NCBI GenBank assembly: GCA_030453005.1
Contig: JAKDLE010000018.1
Span: 1 to 13,577, forward strand
Length of the DNA stretch: 13,577 bases
Direction: 5' to 3'
Origin: Pseudonocardia sp.
GTDB taxonomy: Bacteria > Actinomycetota > Actinomycetes > Mycobacteriales > Pseudonocardiaceae
Under the pieces are notes generated by a model. The model was not told the origin of the DNA and searched no databases. It saw only the letters and a program-made list of their open reading frames with translations. Numbering within the stretch: the first letter of the stretch is position 1; every line of letters starts with the position of its first letter. Below, in pieces: positions 5,375 to 12,498 of this stretch. The position numbers were made by a program, and so were the translations under genes.

Positions 5375-6538
5375 ATGAACACCCGCTCCGTACTCGTGCT
5401 GGGTTCCACCGGCTCCATCGGGACCCAGGCCCTCGCCCTCCTCGCCGCGCACCCCGACCGGTTCACCGTCGCCGGGCTGGCCGCGGGCGGAGGGGACGTC
5501 GCGCTGCTCGCTCGCCAGGTCCGCGACCACGGGGTGCGAACGGTCGCGGTGGCCGACGCAGGCGCCGCCGCCGCCCTGCGCGGCATGGCGCTGCCGGGCG
5601 TCGAGGTGCTGTCCGGGCCCGCCGCCGCCACCGAGCTGACGGCGGGCAGCGGCGCCGACGTCGTGCTCAACGGCATCACCGGCTCGGTCGGCCTGCGCCC
5701 GACGCTCGCGGCCCTGCGGTCGGGCGCCACGCTCGCGTTGGCGAACAAGGAGTCGCTGGTCTCCGGCGGGGCGCTGGTCACCGGGGCGGCGGCGCCAGGG
5801 CAGATCGTGCCGGTCGACTCCGAGCACTCCGCGATCGCCCAGTGCCTGCGCGGCGGCAGGCCCGCGGAGGTGGCGCGGCTGGTGCTCACCGCGTCCGGCG
5901 GACCGTTCCGGGGACGGACCCGCGAGGACCTCGCAGGCGTCACCGTCGAGCAGGCGCTGGCCCATCCCACCTGGGAGATGGGCCCGGTGATCACCATCAA
6001 CTCCGCCACCCTGGTCAACAAGGGCCTGGAGGTGATCGAGGCGCACCTGCTGTTCGGGATCCCCTACGACCGCATCGACGTCGTCGTGCACCCGCAGTCG
6101 ATCGTGCACTCGATGGTCACCTTCGTCGACGGCTCCACCCTCGCGCAGGCGAGCCCCCCGGACATGACGCTGCCCATCGCGCTGGCCCTGGGCCATCCCG
6201 ACCGGCTCGACGGCGCGGCGGCGCCGTGTGCCTGGGGCGCCGCCCAGACCTGGACCTTCGAGCCGCTCGACTCCGCCGCCTTCACCGGCGTCGCGCTCGC
6301 GCGCCGGGCCGGGGAGACGGGCGGCTGCCTGCCGGCGGTGCTCAACGCCGCCAACGAGGAGGCGGTGGCCGCGTTCGTCGCAGGCGTACTGGACTTCGTC
6401 GGCATCACCGACCTGCTGCAGCGGGTGCTCGACGCCGCCGACGCGTGGACGGGCGACCCCGCTAGCGTGGACGACGTGCTGGCGGCGGAGGAGTGGGCGC
6501 GTGCCCACGCCCGCGAGCTCACTGGAGTGGCCCCGTGA
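5375..6538 (+). CDS. dxr: 1-deoxy-D-xylulose-5-phosphate reductoisomerase
   Basis: 387 aa, usual length. It rearranges and reduces DXP to MEP with NADPH, the first committed step of the MEP isoprenoid pathway in the cytoplasm, and is the target of fosmidomycin. NADPH-binding GSTGSIG is at 10-16, ANKESLV at 123-129. The metal ligands are Asp148 and Glu150 in VDSEHSAI and Glu219 in [10 protein letters not shown]. The flexible loop HPTWEMG has Trp200, and the C-terminal helix motif [12 protein letters not shown] is present. ATG 5375 is preferred over the adjacent GTG 5372; a frame stop at 5363 limits the choice to these two. No strong ribosome site is visible. The stop overlaps the rip1 start by 4 bp (GTGA), matching the dxr-rip1-gcpE order of M. 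tuberculosis. Confidence 0.97.
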   Translation: MNTRSVLVLGSTGSIGTQALALLAAHPDRFTVAGLAAGGGDVALLARQVRDHGVRTVAVADAGAAAALRGMALPGVEVLSGPAAATELTAGSGADVVLNGITGSVGLRPTLAALRSGATLALANKESLVSGGALVTGAAAPGQIVPVDSEHSAIAQCLRGGRPAEVARLVLTASGGPFRGRTREDLAGVTVEQALAHPTWEMGPVITINSATLVNKGLEVIEAHLLFGIPYDRIDVVVHPQSIVHSMVTFVDGSTLAQASPPDMTLPIALALGHPDRLDGAAAPCAWGAAQTWTFEPLDSAAFTGVALARRAGETGGCLPAVLNAANEEAVAAFVAGVLDFVGITDLLQRVLDAADAWTGDPASVDDVLAAEEWARAHARELTGVAP

Positions 6539-7836
6539 TGTTCGTGCTCGGCATCCTGATCTTCGCGGTCGGGATCGGCTTCTCCATCGCCTGGCACGAG
6601 CTCGGGCACTTCACCACGGCGCGCTGGTTCGGCATCAAGGTGCCGGAGTTCATGGTCGGGTTCGGCAAGACGATCATCTCGGTCAGGCGCGGCGAGACCG
6701 AGTTCGGTCTCAAGCTGCTCCCGCTCGGCGGCTACATCCGGATGATCGGGATGATCCCGCCCGCCAAGGGCGAGACGCTGGGCCGGTCGCGGCGCACCGG
6801 GCCGTTCCAGGGCCTGATCGACGACGTCCGCGCTCAGTCGGCGATGGACGTGCGCCCCGAGGACGCCCACCGGCAGTTCTACCTGCGCGCGCCCTGGAAG
6901 CGGATCATCGTGATGGCCGCGGGGCCGATCATGAACCTGATCCTCGCGGTCGCGCTGTTCGCGGTGCTGCTGATGGGGATCGGGACGAACACCGGGACGA
7001 CCACCACGGTCAGCACGGTCAGCGAGTGCGTGGTGACCGCCGCGCAGGCCGAGCAGGGTGTGACGGAGTGCCCACCGGACGCGCCCCCGTCCCCAGCGGC
7101 CGCGGCGGGCTTCCTCCCGGGTGATCGCATCGTGTCGGTGGAGGGCCGCGCCGTCACCGCGGCCGACTGGGCGGTGATCCAGGAGGTGATCCGCGCCTCG
7201 GCGGGGCAGACGCTGTCGGTGACGGTGGAGCGCGACGGTGAGCTCCGCGAGCTCACGCCGACACCGATCGCGACCCAACTGCGTTCGCTCGACGACCCGT
7301 CGCAGATCGTGCAGGCGGGCTTCCTCGGCCTCGGTCCGGTGACGTACTACGAACGGCAGTCCCTCGGCGCGGTCTTCGTGGCGATGGGCGACATCATCGC
7401 GAACACCGGTCAGGCCATCGTCGAGCTACCCTCGCGCCTGCCCAACCTCGTCGGCGCGGTGGCAGGCGAGGAGCGCGACGAGAACGGCCCGATCGGCATC
7501 GTGGGCGTCTCCCGGATCGGCGGGGAGGTGCTCGCGCAGGACTTCACCCTCGCGCAGGACGTCTCGCTGCTGATCAACCTGCTCGCGGCCGTCAACATCT
7601 CGCTGTTCCTGTTCAACCTGCTCCCGATCCCGCCCCTGGACGGCGGGCAGATCTTCCCGGCGATCTGGGAGTCGATCCGGCGGTGGCTGGCGAAGCTGCG
7701 CGGCAGGCCCGACCCCGGCCCGGTCGACGTCGCGAAGCTCATGCCGGTGGCCTTCGTCGTGGCGCTGCTGTTCATCGCGTGGAGTGGGCTGTTGTTCATC
7801 GCCGACATCGTCAACCCCGTGGTGGTGTTCGGGTGA
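6535..7836 (+). CDS. rip1: Site-2 intramembrane zinc metalloprotease (Rip1/RseP family)
   Basis: 433 aa. Cuts membrane-bound anti-sigma factors and other single-span substrates within the bilayer, linking envelope stress to transcription. The zinc-site HELGH (21-25) lies in the first membrane helix. A PDZ domain spans about 185-245 ([18 protein letters not shown]). The second zinc/catalytic motif [11 protein letters not shown] (361-371) has its Asp369 ligand. Further helices lie at about 123-148, 343-362 and 402-425. GTG 6535 is chosen because GGAG at 6524-6527 is 7 nt away and the mycobacterial protein also begins with two residues before FV; ATG 6538 is the alternative. Two segments look longer than in Rip1 as I recall it: about 76-115, and 163-180 with Cys165 and Cys179. 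It overlaps dxr upstream and the HAD gene downstream by 4 bp each. Confidence 0.95.
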   Translation: MMFVLGILIFAVGIGFSIAWHELGHFTTARWFGIKVPEFMVGFGKTIISVRRGETEFGLKLLPLGGYIRMIGMIPPAKGETLGRSRRTGPFQGLIDDVRAQSAMDVRPEDAHRQFYLRAPWKRIIVMAAGPIMNLILAVALFAVLLMGIGTNTGTTTTVSTVSECVVTAAQAEQGVTECPPDAPPSPAAAAGFLPGDRIVSVEGRAVTAADWAVIQEVIRASAGQTLSVTVERDGELRELTPTPIATQLRSLDDPSQIVQAGFLGLGPVTYYERQSLGAVFVAMGDIIANTGQAIVELPSRLPNLVGAVAGEERDENGPIGIVGVSRIGGEVLAQDFTLAQDVSLLINLLAAVNISLFLFNLLPIPPLDGGQIFPAIWESIRRWLAKLRGRPDPGPVDVAKLMPVAFVVALLFIAWSGLLFIADIVNPVVVFG

Positions 7837-8333
7837 GCGCCGCTGCGGAGGCCGACGCGCGGGCGCTGGCCGTGTTCGACGTCGACGGGGTGCTGGCCGA
7901 CGTGTCGCACCGGCTGCACCACCTGGAAGCCCGGCCGCAGCGCTGGGAGCGGTTCTTCCAGACCGCCGACCGCGACCCCCTGCTCGACGAGGGCGCCTCC
8001 CGGTTGCGTGCGGCGCTGCGGGAGCACGACGTCGTCTACCTGACCGGACGCCCGGAGCGCACCCGGCGGCTCACCGAGCGGTGGCTGGCCCGGCACGGGC
8101 TGCCGACCGGCCCGCTGCTCATGCGTGACGACGACGACCACCGGCCCGCGCGGTGGGTGAAGCGCGAGGTGCTGCGGATGCTGTCGGCCGAGCGCGAGAT
8201 CGCCTCGGTGATCGACGACGACCCGGCCGTCGTCGCGGTGCTGGAGGCCGACGGCTGGCCGGTGGAGCTGGCCACCTGGCTGCCCCACTCCTCCACCCTG
8301 GCCAGCGCCCAGGAGCGCCAGGGCCGCACCTGA
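7833..8333 (+). CDS. HAD-superfamily phosphatase, polynucleotide-kinase-phosphatase-like
   Basis: 166 aa, intact HAD hydrolase. Motif I is FDVDGVLADVSHR, with nucleophile Asp16 and acid/base Asp18. Motif II is LTGRPE with Thr71. Motif III is Lys110 in WVKREVL, and motif IV is VIDDDP (Asp128-Asp130). With only a short cap, it resembles the 3'-phosphatase half of T4 polynucleotide kinase and related HAD acid phosphatases, suggesting a nucleotide, nucleic-acid 3'-phosphate or small phosphorylated substrate; this cannot be narrowed. GTG 7833 overlaps the rip1 stop (GTGA), so translation is coupled to rip1, and no independent ribosome site is clear. The gene is absent between rip1 and gcpE in M. 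tuberculosis as I remember it. A 186-bp gap follows before ispG. Confidence 0.88.
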   Translation: MSAAAEADARALAVFDVDGVLADVSHRLHHLEARPQRWERFFQTADRDPLLDEGASRLRAALREHDVVYLTGRPERTRRLTERWLARHGLPTGPLLMRDDDDHRPARWVKREVLRMLSAEREIASVIDDDPAVVAVLEADGWPVELATWLPHSSTLASAQERQGRT

Positions 8334-8374
8334 CCGTCCCCTTGCTCTGCGCACCTCCACGCACCACCCGGGGA

Positions 8375-8442
8375 CATGATCGCGACGAACCGCACGTCGT
8401 GGTCGACCGAGGGACGGCTGCGTACGGCTCGCGGTGATCATG
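8375..8442. repeat. Spaced inverted repeat in the ispG leader region
   Basis: CATGATC (8375-8381) is matched by GATCATG (8436-8442), 54 bp apart; a G-T and a C-G pair extend it to nine. A short CGACG/CGTCG dyad sits inside at 8383-8399. These are the only structures I see in the 186-bp gap 8334-8519. Arms are short enough for chance. Confidence 0.3.
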
Positions 8443-8506
8443 GCTCCGCCGCTGCCGGTATGGGTGCTTCCGACCACGGTGGACAGCGCGATGACGGCGA
8501 GCGGGG

Positions 8507-8512
8507 GATACT
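8507..8512 (+). promoter_or_regulatory. Candidate -10 box of a leaderless ispG promoter
   Basis: GATACT ends 7 nt before the chosen GTG 8520. TGGACA at 8480-8485 resembles a -35 box but the 21-bp spacer is too long, so only the -10 is proposed. The same arrangement (CATACT, 6 nt, GTG) precedes the penicillin-binding gene. Confidence 0.4.
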
Positions 8513-8519
8513 CGGGGTC

Positions 8520-9662
8520 GTGAGTGTCTCCCTCGGTATGCCCGTTGCCCCCGCACCGACCCTCTCCGACCGCCGGAAGACCCGTCAGCTGCAGGTCGGG
8601 GCCGTCGGCGTCGGGTCGGAGCACCCGATCTCGGTGCAGTCGATGACCACCACCCTGACCTCCGACGTCAACGCGACGCTGCAGCAGATCGCCGAGCTGA
8701 CCGCCGCGGGCTGCGACATCGTGCGCGTCGCCTGCCCCAGCCAGGACGACGCCGACGCGCTCGCCGCGATCGCCGCCAAGTCGCAGATCCCGGTGATCGC
8801 CGACATCCACTTCCAGCCGCGCTACGTCTTCGCCGCGATCGACGCGGGCTGCGCCGCGGTGCGCGTCAACCCGGGCAACATCCGCAAGTTCGACGATCAG
8901 GTCGCTGAGATCGCCGCTGCCGCGAAGGACCGCGGCACGCCGATCCGGATCGGCGTCAACGCCGGGTCCCTCGACAGGCGGCTGTTGGAGAAGCACGGCA
9001 AGGCCACCCCCGAGGCGCTGGCCGAGTCGGCGATGTGGGAGGCGGGGCTGTTCGCCGAGCACGACTTCCACGACCTCAAGATCTCGGTCAAGCACAACGA
9101 CCCGGTCGTGATGATCCGCGCCTACGAGATCCTCGCCGGGCAGTGCGACTACCCGCTGCACCTCGGCGTCACCGAGGCCGGGCCCGCGTTCCAGGGCACG
9201 ATCAAGTCCGCCGTCGCGTTCGGGGCGCTGCTGCGTCAGGGCATCGGCGACACCATTCGCGTCTCGCTCTCGGCCCCGCCCGTCGAGGAGGTCAAGGTCG
9301 GCACGCAGATCCTGCAGTCGCTCAACCTGCGACCCCGCAAGCTGGAGATCGTCTCGTGCCCGTCCTGCGGGCGCGCGCAGGTGGACGTCTACAAGCTCGC
9401 CGACGAGGTCACCGCGGGACTCACCGGCATGGAGGTGCCGCTGCGGGTGGCGGTGATGGGCTGTGTGGTCAACGGCCCGGGGGAGGCCCGCGAGGCCGAC
9501 CTGGGCGTCGCGTCCGGCAACGGCAAGGGGCAGATCTTCGTCAAGGGCGAGGTCATCAAGACCGTGCCCGAGCACGCCATCGTCGAGACGCTCATCGAGG
9601 AGGCGATGAAGATCGCCGAGACGATGGAGGCCGAGGGCTCACCCGAGGTCTCGGTGAGCTGA
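8520..9662 (+). CDS. ispG: 4-hydroxy-3-methylbut-2-enyl diphosphate synthase (GcpE)
   Basis: 380 aa. Converts MEcPP to HMBPP, the penultimate step of the MEP pathway, using a [4Fe-4S] cluster and reduced flavodoxin or ferredoxin. The cluster ligands are Cys280 and Cys283 (CPSCGR), Cys315 ([11 protein letters not shown]) and Glu322, with the spacing of the E. coli enzyme (+3, +35, +42). The N-terminal TIM barrel carries [31 protein letters not shown] and [16 protein letters not shown]. This is the compact bacterial form without the plant-type insert. GTG 8520 is chosen because the encoded VSVSLGMP aligns with the remembered start of mycobacterial GcpE; the open frame back to 8376 is not conserved-looking. 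The next MEP enzyme, IspH, is not in the window. Confidence 0.97.
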   Translation: MSVSLGMPVAPAPTLSDRRKTRQLQVGAVGVGSEHPISVQSMTTTLTSDVNATLQQIAELTAAGCDIVRVACPSQDDADALAAIAAKSQIPVIADIHFQPRYVFAAIDAGCAAVRVNPGNIRKFDDQVAEIAAAAKDRGTPIRIGVNAGSLDRRLLEKHGKATPEALAESAMWEAGLFAEHDFHDLKISVKHNDPVVMIRAYEILAGQCDYPLHLGVTEAGPAFQGTIKSAVAFGALLRQGIGDTIRVSLSAPPVEEVKVGTQILQSLNLRPRKLEIVSCPSCGRAQVDVYKLADEVTAGLTGMEVPLRVAVMGCVVNGPGEAREADLGVASGNGKGQIFVKGEVIKTVPEHAIVETLIEEAMKIAETMEAEGSPEVSVS

Positions 9663-9720
9663 GGGCGGCCGGGGTCGGTCCACCGTGGGCAGCGGGGCGG
9701 CGATGTGGCACCGTGGTCAG

Positions 9721-10554
9721 GTGCTCAGAGTCGCCGGTGCCCGGCTTCTCGATGACCGGGCCCGTCCGGTCATCTCCGCTGTGCTCGACACCGATCCGGT
9801 GGCCACCTGCATGGTCGCCGCCCGCGTCGAGCTGGCCGGCCTGGACCCGTGGCGCCTGGGCGGCGAGCTGTGGTCGTCGGGCCCCCGGCACGACGGCCTG
9901 TGCTTCTCCGGTGCCAACCTCGTCCCGCTGCGCGGGGAGCGCTCCGCCATCCGCAGCTTCGCCGACCGCGCCCGGCGCCACGGCCGCTCGTGCTCGTCGG
10001 TGGTGGGCCGCGCGGAGCTGGTTCTGCCGCTGTGGGACGAGCTCGCCGCGCACTGGGCGCCCGCCCGCGAGGTGCGGGCCGACCAGCCGCTGATGATGCT
10101 CGCCGGGCCGCCCGCCGTCACCGCCGACCCCGCGGTCCGGCCGGTGCGCCCCGACGAGCTCGACCGCTACCTCCCGGCCGCGATCGCGATGTTCACCGAG
10201 GAGGTCGGCATCGACCCGCGCGGCAACGACGGCGGCGCGGGCTACCGCGCCCGGGTGGCCGAGCTGATCGCGTCGGGCCGTGCGTTCGCCCGCTTCGAGG
10301 GTGACCAGGTCGTGTTCAAAGCCGAGATCGGTGCGCTGTCGCGCCGGGTCGGGCAGATCCAGGGGGTCTGGGTGCACCCCGCGTGCCGCGGCCGGGGCCT
10401 CGGCACCGCGGGCACGGCCACCGTCGTCACGCGGCTGGGGGCGATGGGTCGGATGTCGAGCCTGTACGTCAACGCCTTCAACCACGTGGCCCGCGCCTCC
10501 TACGCGCGGGTCGGCTTCACCCAGGTCGCCAGCTTCGCCACGATCCTGTTCTGA
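9721..10554 (+). CDS. DUF4081 plus GNAT acetyltransferase (Rv2867c-like)
   Basis: 277 aa in two parts. Residues 1-125 form the DUF4081-type domain (LDTDPVATCMVAARVE, LWSSG, GLCFSGANLVPL). Residues 138-277 form a GNAT fold with the acetyl-CoA pyrophosphate loop RGRGLG (223-228) following strand IQGVWVHPACRG, and the closing motif YVNAFNHVARASYARVGF. GNAT enzymes transfer acetyl from acetyl-CoA to an amine; substrate unknown. The start is uncertain: GTG 9721 gives the N-terminus VLRVAGARLLD and could be leaderless (weak -10 CACCGT at 9709-9714), ATG 9703 adds six residues, GTG 9685 adds twelve. It sits 58 bp after ispG on the same strand, as Rv2867c follows gcpE in M. tuberculosis, and converges on the oxidoreductase gene with a 12-bp gap. 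Confidence 0.9.
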   Translation: MLRVAGARLLDDRARPVISAVLDTDPVATCMVAARVELAGLDPWRLGGELWSSGPRHDGLCFSGANLVPLRGERSAIRSFADRARRHGRSCSSVVGRAELVLPLWDELAAHWAPAREVRADQPLMMLAGPPAVTADPAVRPVRPDELDRYLPAAIAMFTEEVGIDPRGNDGGAGYRARVAELIASGRAFARFEGDQVVFKAEIGALSRRVGQIQGVWVHPACRGRGLGTAGTATVVTRLGAMGRMSSLYVNAFNHVARASYARVGFTQVASFATILF

Positions 10555-10566
10555 CCGTGCGAGTGA

Positions 10567-11853
10567 TCAGGCCGGGAAGAGCTTGTCCTGCTCCTCGCGG
10601 AGCTGGTCGACCAGCCGGCCGGGGGGCAGCGTGACGTCGGCGTAGGTGAGCACCGCGTCCTTGACGCCGTCGCGCACCAGCACACAGCCCTCGGCGACGC
10701 CCATCGGCAGCAGTCCCTCGGCCCTGGTCACGGGGGAGGACTCGCAGACGCCGTAGGTGTCGTAGCCGCCCAGCCCGTCGACGGGGTGGCCCGCCTTCAG
10801 GTCCTGCTTGGCGGTGGCCACGACGTCGACCCTCGGCCCGGCGGGCGGGGTGAGCGCGGCGTCGGCGAAGTCGACCGCGCGCACCACCGAGTTGGGCACC
10901 TCGAAGTGGCAGAGGTGGTAGGGCGTGTAGAAGCTGTAGAGCGGCCCCTTCCCGAGCTTGTAGAGCTCCAGGTAGTGGCGCTGCTTCGGGTCGTCGTGGG
11001 TGCCCAGCACGTAGATGCCCGGGCCGGGCTTCGCGCCCACCACGTAGTCGACGATGCCCCCCAGTGCGCGCAGCTCGTCGAGGTCGTAGCGCTCGGTGAG
11101 CTCGTCGACGTGCCCGGCGTGGTCCCAGCCGTAGAGGCCGCGCTCGGGCACCGTCAGCCCGAAGGCGTTGGCCACGATCGCCTGCTCGAACGACACCTTG
11201 GTGCCGTCGGCGAAGCTCGTGACCATGTACGGGTCCTGGCCCCAGCGCTGCGCGAACGCCTTCTGCGTTGTGGGCGTGCGGTACTCGTCCTGCAGCCCCT
11301 TGACGTTGCCCGCCACCAGCGGGGTGACGCCCAGGCCCCGCACGAAGCGCAGCAGGTTGGCCTGCACGCCGGGCTGGTCGCCGTCGGCGCCGGTGAGCAC
11401 CACGCCCGCCTCGCGGGCGCGGTGGGCCAGCAGCGGGCCGACGGTGCCGTCCAGCTCGGCGTTCATGGTGACGACGGGCAGCGCGCGCTCGATCGCCGCC
11501 ACCGTGACGCGCGCACCGAACTCCACGGCGCCGGTGACGTCGACGATGCAGTCCAGGTGCACGGCCTTGAGCAGCTCGAACGCGTCCTCGAGGACCGCCG
11601 GGGTGCCCTCGGCGATCGCGGCGTCGAGCTGCGTGGCGTTCTCCACGCGCACCGGCGCGACCCCGGCGTCGGTGTAGGCGCGCTCACCGTGGGCGAGGGT
11701 GCGGTTGGCGATGGCGACGAGCACCATGCCCGGCACCGAGTTGACGATCTGGTTGGCCAGCCCGCGGCCCATGAAACCGGCGCCGATCATGCCGACGCGG
11801 ATCGGGCGGCCCTGCGCCTCGCGGCGGCGCAGCGCCGTGTCCAGGATGATCAT
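10567..11853 (-). CDS. NAD(P)-dependent oxidoreductase with C-terminal SAF domain (COG4091-type)
   Basis: 428 aa. The N-terminal Rossmann fold has the dinucleotide loop GAGFMG (24-29, within VGMIGAGFMGRG) and strand VAIANRT. The middle region resembles homoserine dehydrogenase (DVTGAVEFGA, TMNAELDGTVGPLLAHRA, GDQPGVQANLLRF). The C-terminal SAF-like part (about 340-420) includes ATAKQDLKAGHPVDGLGGY, LLPMGVAEGC and VLTYADVTLPPG, as in AFP/flagellar SAF domains that bind sugars or acids. Real homoserine dehydrogenases lack SAF, so the substrate is probably a sugar- or sugar-acid-like compound, supported by the 4-bp overlap (ATGA) with the rfbC stop upstream. Reaction not assignable. Start ATG 11853. 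Lies against the direction of its neighbours ispG-GNAT and the penicillin-binding gene. Confidence 0.88.
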   Translation of the reverse strand: MIILDTALRRREAQGRPIRVGMIGAGFMGRGLANQIVNSVPGMVLVAIANRTLAHGERAYTDAGVAPVRVENATQLDAAIAEGTPAVLEDAFELLKAVHLDCIVDVTGAVEFGARVTVAAIERALPVVTMNAELDGTVGPLLAHRAREAGVVLTGADGDQPGVQANLLRFVRGLGVTPLVAGNVKGLQDEYRTPTTQKAFAQRWGQDPYMVTSFADGTKVSFEQAIVANAFGLTVPERGLYGWDHAGHVDELTERYDLDELRALGGIVDYVVGAKPGPGIYVLGTHDDPKQRHYLELYKLGKGPLYSFYTPYHLCHFEVPNSVVRAVDFADAALTPPAGPRVDVVATAKQDLKAGHPVDGLGGYDTYGVCESSPVTRAEGLLPMGVAEGCVLVRDGVKDAVLTYADVTLPPGRLVDQLREEQDKLFPA

Positions 11854-12398
11854 CGCTGGTCCATCGGGAGCTCACTGATGAGCGGCCAGGCCGCGTCCTT
11901 GGGGGAGATCACGACCGGCTCGATCGGCCAGGTGATGCCCAGCGCGGGGTCGTCGTGGCGCAGGCCCTGCTCGGCGCCCGGCGCGTAGGCCGTGGACACC
12001 TGGTAGTGCACCTCGGCGCCGTCGGTGAGCGAGATGTAGCCGTGCGCGAAGTGGCGCGGCACGAACAGCGAGGTGCGGTTCTCCGCGGACAGCTCCGCGC
12101 CGAAGTGCTGCAGGTAGGTCTCGGACTCCGGGCGCAGATCCACGATCACGTCGTAGATCGCGCCGCGGAAGCAGCGCACCAGCTTCGTCTCGCCGTACGG
12201 GTCGCGCTGGTAGTGCATCCCGCGCAGCGTGCCCGCCTTGTGGTTGTACGACATGTTGGCCTGCTCGACCACCGGCTCCAGGCCCGCGTCGAGGAACTCC
12301 TGGCGGCAGAAGGAGCGCGCGAAGAAGCCACGGTCGTCCTCCAGGAGCTTGAGGTCGATGAGCGCGGCACCGGCGAGCGGCGTGGGTTGGATCAGCAT
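11850..12398 (-). CDS. rfbC: dTDP-4-dehydrorhamnose 3,5-epimerase-type sugar epimerase
   Basis: 182 aa, the normal RmlC length, a cupin that epimerises C3 and/or C5 of a dTDP-4-keto-6-deoxyhexose. Catalytic features are visible: His62 in TLRGMHYQ, Asp168 in SPKDAAWPL, and Tyr138 in STAYAPGAEQGL, equivalent to the Tyr that decides 5- versus 3-epimerisation. Also DDRGFFARSF (substrate Arg), KLVRCFRGAIYDVIVDLRP and VPRHFAHGYISL. ATG 12398 is chosen by family length; the ORF reaching 12461 adds residues unlike RmlC. The epimerase could serve L-rhamnose or another deoxysugar. The rest of the rhamnose pathway (rmlA, B, D) is not here, and the gene is coupled to the SAF oxidoreductase, so a dedicated unusual sugar is as likely as rhamnose. 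Confidence 0.92.
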   Translation of the reverse strand: MLIQPTPLAGAALIDLKLLEDDRGFFARSFCRQEFLDAGLEPVVEQANMSYNHKAGTLRGMHYQRDPYGETKLVRCFRGAIYDVIVDLRPESETYLQHFGAELSAENRTSLFVPRHFAHGYISLTDGAEVHYQVSTAYAPGAEQGLRHDDPALGITWPIEPVVISPKDAAWPLISELPMDQR

Positions 12399-12433
12399 GA
12401 GGCCCGTCTTCGTAGTCGGCGTCGTCGCGGGCG

Positions 12434-12461
12434 ATGGTAGCCAGCCGACGGGGGCGGTCAT
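12434..12461 (-). promoter_or_regulatory. Candidate promoter of the rfbC-oxidoreductase cassette
   Basis: On the - strand ATGACC (12456-12461) lies 16 bp before TACCAT (12434-12439): four of six matches to TTGACA, and TANNNT. A start near 12427 would give a leader of about 29 nt to ATG 12398. Back to back with the penicillin-binding gene promoter. Confidence 0.35.
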
Positions 12462-12486
12462 CCGGCCGTGTCACAGCAGGGCCAGA

Positions 12487-12492
12487 CATACT
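12487..12492 (+). promoter_or_regulatory. -10 box of a probable leaderless promoter (PBP gene)
   Basis: CATACT ends 6 nt before GTG 12499, placing the transcript start at the start codon. There is no ribosome site between. No clear -35 was found. Confidence 0.45.
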
Positions 12493-12498
12493 CGCGGG

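Noticed and set aside
4438..6465. 675-aa open frame on + across the polymerase-domain and dxr genes
   Set aside because: Arg/Ala/Gly-rich shadow of real genes in other frames; typical of high-GC DNA.
8376..8519. N-terminal extension of ispG by 48 residues from ATG 8376
   Set aside because: The added residues are low-complexity, unlike GcpE, and GTG 8520 matches the family start.
7410..9575. 721-aa open frame on - opposite rip1, HAD and ispG
   Set aside because: Antisense to three strongly recognised genes, no family motifs, biased composition.
10551..10570. CTGA/TCAG dyad between the GNAT and oxidoreductase genes as a terminator
   Set aside because: Only 4 bp, three of which are the two stop codons; no real stem.
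10786..11988. 400-aa open frame on + opposite the oxidoreductase
   Set aside because: His/Val/Gly-rich antisense shadow; the - strand has clear Rossmann and SAF motifs.
12399..12461. Longer rfbC start at 12461
   Set aside because: The added 21 residues are not seen in RmlC and would cover the candidate promoter.
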